A stretch of 7,121 bases of DNA, taken from positions 1-7,121 of the forward strand of contig PAFP01000020.1 in NCBI GenBank assembly GCA_002704185.1. The letters run 5' to 3'. Each line of letters begins with the position of its first letter. The first letter of the stretch is position 1. The position numbers and the translations under genes are program-made. Source of the DNA: Candidatus Pelagibacter sp. Lineage in GTDB: Bacteria > Pseudomonadota > Alphaproteobacteria > Pelagibacterales > Pelagibacteraceae. The notes under the pieces are model-generated. The model saw only the letters and a program-made list of their open reading frames with translations. It was not told where the DNA came from and searched no databases. Positions 1 through 6,062 of the stretch are shown piece after piece.

Positions 1-240
1 TATATTACTGATGACAATCCAAGATTCGAAAATGCAAAATTGATTAGACTTCAAATTGCGAAAAGTTGTAAAAAAGCTGAGATTATATCTTCAAGAAAAA
101 AAGCAATCAAAAAAGCACTTAAATTATTAAAAAAAAATCAAATTTTACTGATCGCAGGAAAAGGACATGAGAATTATCAAATAGTTAAAAACAAATATCT
201 AAAATTTTCTGATTATAGTGTAGTAAAGAAATTTATATGA
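1..240 (+). CDS. murE: MurE, UDP-MurNAc-tripeptide synthetase (C-terminal end only)
   Basis: This is the last 79 residues of MurE, the cytoplasmic ATP-dependent ligase that adds the third stem-peptide residue to UDP-MurNAc-L-Ala-D-Glu. The frame is open from base 1, so the gene starts upstream of the window. Two C-terminal-domain motifs are visible. TDDNPRFE (residues 3-10 of the fragment) contains DNPR, the signature that in MurE enzymes recognises meso-diaminopimelate rather than L-lysine. AGKGHENYQ (52-60) is the conserved AGKGHE loop, followed by the usual F/Y-S-D ending. The P-loop and central domain lie outside the window. The TGA stop overlaps the murF start in an ATGA. The family assignment is secure, and meso-DAP use is inferred from the motif. 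Confidence 0.95.
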   Translation, partial: YITDDNPRFENAKLIRLQIAKSCKKAEIISSRKKAIKKALKLLKKNQILLIAGKGHENYQIVKNKYLKFSDYSVVKKFI

Positions 241-1577
241 AAAACATTAATCTTAGCAATAATAAGTTTTGTATAGATAGTAGAGATATAGGAAAAAATA
301 GTATATTTGTTTGTTTAAAAGGTAAAAAAACTAATGGACATAATTTTGTAAGACAAAATATTAAAAAAAATTGCAAATTCATAATTAATAAAAAATTTAA
401 ATTAGGAAAAAAATTTAATATTTATAAAAAAAAATTAATTAGAACTAATTCACCTCTTAAAACCCTAACTCTTCTAGCGCGCTTAAAAAGGAAAAAGTTA
501 AAAGGTATTTTGTTAGGTATTACAGGTAGCTGCGGTAAAACTACCGTGAAGGAAATGTTATATTTTTTTTTATCAAGTTATTCAACTACGTACAAATCTC
601 CTAAATCTTTTAATAATAAAATTGGTTTACCGTTAAGTATTTTAAATCAGCCTGCTAATTCAAGTTACAATTTTTATGAACTAGGAATGAATAAACTCGG
701 GGAAATAGACTTTTTATCGAAAATTTTAAAACCATATATTGGAATAATTACCAATATTGCTCCAGCCCATATAGGACCTTTAAAATCTTTAAAAAACATA
801 TTTAAAGCTAAGTCAGAGATTATTAAAAATATTGAAAAATTTGGTTACATAATTTTAAATGCAGACTGTAAATACTTTAATGAATTAAAAAAGGTTGCAA
901 AAAAAAATAAAATTAAAATTGTTTCATTTGGTATTCATAATAATGCAGACATAAAATTTAAAAAAATTATAAAGAATAGATGCTATATAGAAGAAAATAA
1001 TAAAATTATAAATTTTGATGTAAAAGATAAATCTGAAATATTTATTAGTAATATTTTAATTGTTTTTTCAGTTTTAAATATTTTGAAACTTAATAAAAAA
1101 AAAATGTTAAAAAAAATATCAAAGTTTTCCAACATTAAAGGAAGAGGAAACATTGTTAAAATAAAAATTAAAAAGAAAAAAATAGCAATTATTGATGATA
1201 GTTATAATTCTAATCCACACTCAGTAAAGCAATCTATAAACAGGTTTTCAACTCTAAATATAACAAGATATAAAAATAAATATATATTTTTAGGAGATAT
1301 GTTAGAGTTAGGTAATTTATCATATAAATTTCATTGTGATTTAGCAAAGTATATTAATCAAACTTCAGTAAAAAAAGTATATTGCGTGGGAACAAAAACA
1401 AAATTAACATTTAAAAATTTGAAATTTGAAAAAAGAGGTATTTATTTCCCAAATATTACTTCTTTGGATAAATCTTTAGATGATCTTTTTGTAGATAATG
1501 CTATTTATTTGTTTAAAGGTTCTAATGGAACCGGTTTAAATAAAATTTTATCAAAGAGGATTTACAATGTTAAATGA
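237..1577 (+). CDS. murF: MurF, UDP-MurNAc-tripeptide:D-Ala-D-Ala ligase
   Basis: MurF adds the D-Ala-D-Ala dipeptide to UDP-MurNAc-tripeptide in the cytoplasm, using ATP. The product has 446 residues, close to the family's usual 450. Motifs in order: DSRDI (14-18) and the LKGKKTNGHNF stretch (27-37) of the UDP-binding N-terminal domain; P-loop GITGSCGKTT (94-103); NNKIGLPLS (126-134); ELGMNKLGEI (148-157); TNIAPAHIG (172-180); AKSEI (191-195), containing the lysine expected to be carbamylated; KGRGN (301-305); IDDSYNSNP (319-327), the MurF signature; GDMLELG (353-359); and KGSNGTG (427-433). The start is the ATG inside the ATGA shared with the murE stop, with no good Shine-Dalgarno, so coupling to murE is likely. 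Oddities: Cys99 in the P-loop where Asn is common, and SEI (266-268) where the hinge normally has G-x-H. All catalytic landmarks are otherwise present, so it should be functional. Confidence 0.97.
   Translation: MKNINLSNNKFCIDSRDIGKNSIFVCLKGKKTNGHNFVRQNIKKNCKFIINKKFKLGKKFNIYKKKLIRTNSPLKTLTLLARLKRKKLKGILLGITGSCGKTTVKEMLYFFLSSYSTTYKSPKSFNNKIGLPLSILNQPANSSYNFYELGMNKLGEIDFLSKILKPYIGIITNIAPAHIGPLKSLKNIFKAKSEIIKNIEKFGYIILNADCKYFNELKKVAKKNKIKIVSFGIHNNADIKFKKIIKNRCYIEENNKIINFDVKDKSEIFISNILIVFSVLNILKLNKKKMLKKISKFSNIKGRGNIVKIKIKKKKIAIIDDSYNSNPHSVKQSINRFSTLNITRYKNKYIFLGDMLELGNLSYKFHCDLAKYINQTSVKKVYCVGTKTKLTFKNLKFEKRGIYFPNITSLDKSLDDLFVDNAIYLFKGSNGTGLNKILSKRIYNVK
1555..1560 (+). promoter_or_regulatory. 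Shine-Dalgarno sequence of mraY
   Basis: AGAGGA, containing the GAGG core, ends 6 nt before the mraY ATG and lies inside the murF coding region. It is one of only two clear ribosome-binding sites in the window and supports the ATG at 1567 as the true start. Confidence 0.75.
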
Positions 1578-2655
1578 CTTATTTTTATCCTTATCTGAAA
1601 ATTACTCTTTTTTAAATGTGTTTAGCTATATTACATTTAGAACTGGAATTGCGATTTTTACATCTTTGCTTTTTGTTTTGTATTTTGGCAAACCATTTAT
1701 TAGTTACCTAAAATCATCACCTTATTTTGATCAACCGATAAGATATGACGGTCCTATTTCCCACATTGTAAAAAAAAAAGGTACACCTACTTTTGGAGGG
1801 ATTTTAATAATCATAGCTATAATTGTTTCAACATTTTTATGGTCAGATATTGAAAATATTTTTGTTCTGATTTCTATTTTTTCAGTTTTATCGTTTGCTT
1901 TAATAGGTTTCTTTGATGATTTTTTAAAAATTAAAAGGAAAGACTCAAAAGGCATAAATGCTTATCTTAAATTATTATTTCAAATCATATTTAGTGTAAT
2001 GATATTTTATCTTATTTCTATTTCTATTAATGCTGATCAACGATATTTGTTAAGCATTCCATTTTACAAAAATTTAATTTTCGATATAGGATATTTTTAT
2101 TTACCATTTGCAATTATTGTAATTGTTGGGTCTTCAAATGCAGTGAACTTAACTGATGGATTAGATGGCTTAGCTACTGTTCCAGTAATATTAGTAACAC
2201 TCACATTTATATTAATTACTTACCTAGTCGGAAATGCAATATTTTCAGACTATTTAAAATTAATTAATATTAAAAACATTTCAGAAGTTTGTATTGTCTT
2301 GGGAGCAACTGTAGGCGCATGTTTAGGATTTTTGTGGTATAACGCTCCACCCGCAAAAATTTTCATGGGTGATACAGGTTCATTAGCATTGGGCGGGTTA
2401 TTAGGAACTGTGAGTTTAATAACAAAACATGAAATTGCTTTATTTATTGCTGGAGGGCTATTTGTGTTAGAAGCTCTATCGGTTATTATTCAAGTATTTT
2501 CATTTAAGTTCTTTGGGAAAAGAGTTTTTAAAATGGCGCCTCTTCATCATCATTTTGAAAAAAAAGGGTGGGCAGAATCAACTATTGTCATTAGATTTTG
2601 GATTATTTCAATAATTTTAGTTCTAATAGCATTATCAACTTTAAAACTAAGATAA
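1567..2655 (+). CDS. mraY: MraY, phospho-MurNAc-pentapeptide transferase
   Basis: MraY is the polytopic inner-membrane enzyme that transfers phospho-MurNAc-pentapeptide from UDP to undecaprenyl phosphate, making lipid I. It has 362 residues, matching the family's usual 360. Motifs: FNVF-type opening followed by YITFRTG (21-27); DGPISHIVKKKGTPTFGG (61-78, usually TPTMGG); FFDDFLK (115-121) with the Asp pair 117/118; NAVNLTDGLDG (191-201); FMGDTGSLALGG (266-277) with the catalytic-site Asp269; and APLHHHFEKKGW (324-335) with the His triplet 327-329. About ten hydrophobic segments separate these cytoplasmic loops, as expected. The start overlaps the murF end by 11 nt and has its own Shine-Dalgarno. 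The stop TAA shares its last base with the murD ATG. Nothing essential is missing, and the assignment is unambiguous. Confidence 0.98.
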   Translation: MLNDLFLSLSENYSFLNVFSYITFRTGIAIFTSLLFVLYFGKPFISYLKSSPYFDQPIRYDGPISHIVKKKGTPTFGGILIIIAIIVSTFLWSDIENIFVLISIFSVLSFALIGFFDDFLKIKRKDSKGINAYLKLLFQIIFSVMIFYLISISINADQRYLLSIPFYKNLIFDIGYFYLPFAIIVIVGSSNAVNLTDGLDGLATVPVILVTLTFILITYLVGNAIFSDYLKLINIKNISEVCIVLGATVGACLGFLWYNAPPAKIFMGDTGSLALGGLLGTVSLITKHEIALFIAGGLFVLEALSVIIQVFSFKFFGKRVFKMAPLHHHFEKKGWAESTIVIRFWIISIILVLIALSTLKLR

Positions 2656-3878
2656 TGCTTGCTTTATCAGATTTTAATGAAAAAAATATTTTAATATATG
2701 GGTATGGCAAAACAGGTATGTCATTAAAAAATTTCTTTATAAAAAAAAAAATTATAGCAAATATAAAAATTTCTGATGATAAGAAAAAATTAAGAAATAC
2801 ATATTATCTAAAAAATATAATTCATTATAAACCAGATTTTATATTTTTAAGTCCCGGTATAAATATTTATAATCATAAATATTCAAATTTTTTTAAAAAA
2901 AATAAAGAAAAAATATTTACGGATTTAGATATTTTTTCGACACATCTTCATCACACAAATAAAATAATAGGTGTCACCGGAACTAATGGCAAATCTTCAT
3001 ACTGTAAATTGTTATTTAAAATTCTTAAAAAAAATAAGGTTAAATCTGTAATTGTTGGAAATTATGGTACTCCAGTATTAAATAATATAAATTATAAAAA
3101 TACAATTTTTATAATAGAACTTTCCTCTTACCAAATAGACTACTCAAAAATTATAAAATTAAACAAAGCCATTATATTAAATATTTCACCCGATCATTTA
3201 GATAGACATAAAACTTTGATGAAATATATAAAAACAAAATTAAAAATATTTAATTTTGTAGAATGTAAAAAAAATTGTTTGATCAATGATTTTAGCTCAA
3301 ACAAACTTTATGAGAAATTATCTAGAAAATATTTGAGATGCGCGAGATTTAAAAATAATGTAAGTAAAAAAAAATTTTTCTTGAAAAAATTACTATCAGA
3401 TTACGGTGTTATAAATTTTAATTTTAGTGAAAAAGATTACCAATTGCCTCATAGAAATGAGCTATGTAAGAAAAAAAATAATTTAATTTTTGTAAATGAC
3501 TCAAAGTCCACAAATTTAGCATCGTTAAAATACTCTTTATTAAAATATAATAATATTATTTTAATTTGTGGAGGACTTTTAAAAAAGGGAGATAAATGGA
3601 ATCTAAAAAAAGAGAAAAATACTATATATGAAATCTTAATTATAGGAAATAAATCTAATTTTCTAAAAAACAAATTCAAAAAATATAAAATTAATCATAA
3701 ATATTGTAAAAAAATGAATCTAGCAATTAAATATGTAAAAAAAAAGTACTTAAATAATTTAGATAAAGATAAAACTAAATTTACTGTTTTATTAAGTCCT
3801 GGAGCAGCATCTTATGATCAATATAAAAATTTTGAGGTTAGAGGTAATCAATTTAAAAAATTAATAAATGCTATTTAG
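2655..3878 (+). CDS. murD: MurD, UDP-MurNAc-L-Ala:D-Glu ligase (short form)
   Basis: MurD adds D-glutamate to UDP-MurNAc-L-alanine in the cytoplasm, using ATP. The start is the ATG at 2655 (protein MLALSDFN...), one base inside the mraY stop. A TTG start further upstream in mraY would add 19 residues unlike any MurD N-terminus. Motifs: GYGKTGMSL (16-24), SPGI (66-69), P-loop GVTGTNGKSS (106-115), GNYGTP (135-140), IELSSYQ (154-160), NISPDHLDRH (176-185), the expected carbamyl-lysine at TKLKIF (K195), LPHRNE (264-269), NDSKSTN (281-287), CGGLLKKGD (305-313), and SPGAASYDQYKNFEVRG (381-397). At 407 residues it is shorter than the roughly 440 of E. coli. The shortfall lies between K195 and LPHR, where the usual G-x-HN..N hinge motif is not recognisable. 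The reading frame is intact across this part. The family is secure; how this short form binds adenine is open. Confidence 0.96.
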   Translation: MLALSDFNEKNILIYGYGKTGMSLKNFFIKKKIIANIKISDDKKKLRNTYYLKNIIHYKPDFIFLSPGINIYNHKYSNFFKKNKEKIFTDLDIFSTHLHHTNKIIGVTGTNGKSSYCKLLFKILKKNKVKSVIVGNYGTPVLNNINYKNTIFIIELSSYQIDYSKIIKLNKAIILNISPDHLDRHKTLMKYIKTKLKIFNFVECKKNCLINDFSSNKLYEKLSRKYLRCARFKNNVSKKKFFLKKLLSDYGVINFNFSEKDYQLPHRNELCKKKNNLIFVNDSKSTNLASLKYSLLKYNNIILICGGLLKKGDKWNLKKEKNTIYEILIIGNKSNFLKNKFKKYKINHKYCKKMNLAIKYVKKKYLNNLDKDKTKFTVLLSPGAASYDQYKNFEVRGNQFKKLINAI

Positions 3879-4977
3879 TAGATATAGTACAAATTTTTTA
3901 GCAATATGGTGGAGAAGCTTAGATAAATTGATAGTTATTTCTCTACTTGTATTAATAGTCATTAGTATTTTTTTCTCATACGTATCTACATACAGTATTG
4001 CATCCACAAAATTATATAATGATAGCTCTATATTGTTTAAGAAACATTTAATTTTTATGACTCTAGGTATATTGGGATTAATAATTTTTTCTATATTTAA
4101 TGATCAATTTTTAAAAACCTATAGTAATATTTTTTTTTTAATAACATCTATTTTGTTAATTTCAGTATTTTTTTTTGGCATAGAGGTTAAAGGTGCAAAA
4201 AGATGGATTGAAATCAAAAATTTTAGAATTCAACCAGTAGAATTTATTAAGCCATTTTATATTTTATATATATCCAAGTTTATTTGTGATGAAAATGTAA
4301 AGAAAATTAAATATTTTTTTTCTGGATTAATTACTTTCTTTTTAGTATTTTTCTTAATTTCACAACCAGATTATAGCCAATCGTTAATACTTTTAATAAT
4401 ATGGTTTATATTGATGTTTATTTCCGGAATTAACTTTATTTTAATTTTTTTAATATCTATATTCTCAGTTTCAATAATGATTTCAGCTTTATTTATTTTC
4501 AAAGATAAATTTTTATATATATTTAGCAGATTAGATGTTTGGATAAATTCTTCTACAACAAGTTTTCAATCCCAAAAGGCATTAAATGCAATTAAAAATG
4601 GAGGTTTTTTTGGACAAGGTATAGGTGAGGGAAATTTAAAATCTAATGTTCCAGAGGCTCATACTGATTATGTTTTAGCAGTGATAGCAGAAGAATTCGG
4701 AATTGCCGCGATTATTTTAATAATTCTAGTTTTTTTAATTTTGGCATTAAGAGTATTTTCTATTTCACAAAATAATAACGACAAGTTCAGAAAAATTGCA
4801 TTAATAGGTTTAATAAGTGCTATTTTATTGCAAACGTTAATAAATTTAGGAGTAACTATAAATATTCTTCCAACCACAGGTATAACTTTTCCACTATTTA
4901 GTTATGGAGGTTCATCCTTAATTAGTTCATTAATAATATTTGGTTTAATATTAAACTTAACCAGGAAAAGAATATGA
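3868..4977 (+). CDS. ftsW: FtsW, septal peptidoglycan polymerase (SEDS family)
   Basis: FtsW is the SEDS-family inner-membrane glycosyltransferase that polymerises lipid II at the division site with its partner transpeptidase FtsI. It has 369 residues with about ten hydrophobic segments. An N-terminal cytoplasmic tail with WWRSLDK (14-20) resembles alphaproteobacterial FtsW. Family motifs: GAKRWIEI (109-116), IQPVEFIKP (121-129), QPDYSQS (166-172), the long extracytoplasmic loop with GQGIGEGNLK (249-258) and PEAHTDYVLAVIAEEFG (262-278), and FPLFSYGGSSL (341-351). Asp267 in HTDY corresponds to the conserved acidic residue required for polymerase activity in SEDS proteins. The setting between murD and murG and the HTDY loop favour FtsW over RodA. 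The ATG overlaps the murD end by 11 nt without a nearby Shine-Dalgarno, so translation is probably coupled. The stop is in an ATGA with murG. Confidence 0.96.
   Translation: MLFSRYSTNFLAIWWRSLDKLIVISLLVLIVISIFFSYVSTYSIASTKLYNDSSILFKKHLIFMTLGILGLIIFSIFNDQFLKTYSNIFFLITSILLISVFFFGIEVKGAKRWIEIKNFRIQPVEFIKPFYILYISKFICDENVKKIKYFFSGLITFFLVFFLISQPDYSQSLILLIIWFILMFISGINFILIFLISIFSVSIMISALFIFKDKFLYIFSRLDVWINSSTTSFQSQKALNAIKNGGFFGQGIGEGNLKSNVPEAHTDYVLAVIAEEFGIAAIILIILVFLILALRVFSISQNNNDKFRKIALIGLISAILLQTLINLGVTINILPTTGITFPLFSYGGSSLISSLIIFGLILNLTRKRI
4963..4966 (+). promoter_or_regulatory. Shine-Dalgarno sequence of murG
   Basis: AGGA lies within the last codons of ftsW, 7 nt before the murG ATG. It is well placed and supports the start at 4974, so murG may be initiated independently as well as by coupling to ftsW. 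Confidence 0.65.
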
Positions 4978-6062
4978 AAAAAGTTTTGTTAGCTGCAGGT
5001 GGTACCGGTGGTCATATTTTTCCAATGGTATCTTTATATAAAGGTTTAGAAGTAAGTGGTAACAGCATTCTATTGGTTACAGATAATAGAGTGGAAAATT
5101 ATATAAAAAATTTAAATATTAATTTTAAAATAATAGACGCATCTAGTCCATATAAAGATAAAAATATAATAAAAAAAATATTAAATATATTTTTAATTTT
5201 AAAATCTTCTATCCAATCTTTCTGTATATTAAAAAAATTCAAACCAGATTTGGTAATAGGGTGCGGGGGTTATGTATCCTTTTCAGTATTAGCTATTAGT
5301 AAAATTTTGAAAATTAAATACATTATTTATGAAACTAATTCGGTAATGGGGAGAGTAAATAAATTTTTTTCAAAATCTGCATTAAAAATTTTTACTGGTT
5401 ACAAATTACCAATTGGTTTAAAAAATGAAAATTTTTTTAAAACAGAATTTATTGGTCAATTAGTGAGAAAAAATTTTTTTAAAATTTCATATTTTATCCC
5501 ACAGAATTTAAATAATTTTTTTAATTTAATGATACTTGGAGGTAGTCAAGGTGCAAAAATTTTTTCAAAAGTAGTACCTGAAGTTTTAGGGAAATTACTA
5601 AATGAAAAGTATAAAATTAATATTTTTCATCAATGTAATGAAAATGATATTGATTTTTTAAAAAGTAATTATTCTAAATTTACTAATAGCTTCAATTTCA
5701 AATATGAAATTTTTTCATTTGAGCCCAACATAGAAAAATTTTATGAAAAAACTAATTTAGTAATTTGTAGAGCAGGATCTTCTACTTTGGCGGAGTTAAG
5801 CATTATTGGAATTCCATTTATTACCATTCCATTACCATCATCATTAGATAATCATCAATATCTAAATGCTAAATATTACGCAGATAACGAGTGTGCTTAT
5901 TTAATAAACCAAGACCTTCATATAGAAAAAAATTTGTATCTTACTTTAAAAAACTTTTTAACATCGAAACAAGATGATATTAAACAAAAATCAAATAATT
6001 TACAAAATTTACACAAATTTGATAGCTTAAAAGTGTTCACAAATTTTATTAATAAAATATGA
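4974..6062 (+). CDS. murG: MurG, lipid II-forming GlcNAc transferase
   Basis: MurG is a peripheral GT-B (family GT28) enzyme on the inner face of the membrane. It transfers GlcNAc from UDP-GlcNAc to lipid I, giving lipid II. It has 362 residues, typical for the family. N-terminal acceptor domain: GGTGGH (9-14) followed by the conserved Pro17, FKPDLVIGCGGY (89-100), and YETNSVMGRVNK (119-130). Linker: FIGQLVR (159-165). C-terminal donor domain: LGGSQGAK (188-195), FEPNIEKFY (249-257), CRAGSSTLAELS (265-276) and PLPSSLDNHQYLNA (286-299), which hold the nucleotide-sugar-binding Glu, Gln and Asn. Differences from common sequences are Tyr119 where HE-x-N enzymes have His, and GQLVR instead of GNPVR. 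The start is in an ATGA with ftsW and has a Shine-Dalgarno; the stop is in an ATGA with murC. The assignment is firm. Confidence 0.97.
   Translation: MKKVLLAAGGTGGHIFPMVSLYKGLEVSGNSILLVTDNRVENYIKNLNINFKIIDASSPYKDKNIIKKILNIFLILKSSIQSFCILKKFKPDLVIGCGGYVSFSVLAISKILKIKYIIYETNSVMGRVNKFFSKSALKIFTGYKLPIGLKNENFFKTEFIGQLVRKNFFKISYFIPQNLNNFFNLMILGGSQGAKIFSKVVPEVLGKLLNEKYKINIFHQCNENDIDFLKSNYSKFTNSFNFKYEIFSFEPNIEKFYEKTNLVICRAGSSTLAELSIIGIPFITIPLPSSLDNHQYLNAKYYADNECAYLINQDLHIEKNLYLTLKNFLTSKQDDIKQKSNNLQNLHKFDSLKVFTNFINKI

Noticed and set aside
40..240. A separate small gene of 66 codons starting at TTG
   Set aside because: The frame continues upstream to base 1 and encodes the MurE DNPR motif before this TTG, so it is the tail of murE.
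1574..1577. ATGA at the murF stop as an alternative start for mraY
   Set aside because: That ATG is not in the mraY frame; the ATG at 1567 is in frame and has a Shine-Dalgarno at the right distance.
1731..1955. Open frame on the minus strand of 74 codons
   Set aside because: It lies wholly inside mraY, whose motifs are unmistakable on the + strand; the minus-strand translation shows no family features.
2598..2654. TTG start that would extend murD by 19 residues into mraY
   Set aside because: The extension has no MurD-like sequence, while the ATG at 2655 places the GYGKTG nucleotide-binding loop at the usual distance from the N-terminus.
3285..3461. Frameshift or broken gene as the explanation of the short MurD
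   Set aside because: The frame is continuous, conserved motifs on both sides are in the same frame, and there is no stop. A clean in-frame shortening fits better, though an assembly deletion cannot be excluded.
3449..3679. Open frame on the minus strand of 76 codons
   Set aside because: It is antisense to the conserved C-terminal domain of MurD (LPHRNE, NDSKSTN). Its Phe-rich translation is what AT-rich antisense of Lys-rich coding DNA gives.
4130..4176. T-rich runs as transcription terminators
   Set aside because: They lie inside ftsW, encode membrane Phe residues, and have no GC-rich hairpin before them.
4668..4877. Open frame on the minus strand of 69 codons
   Set aside because: It is antisense to the FtsW HTDY loop and following membrane segments, with no independent evidence of a gene.
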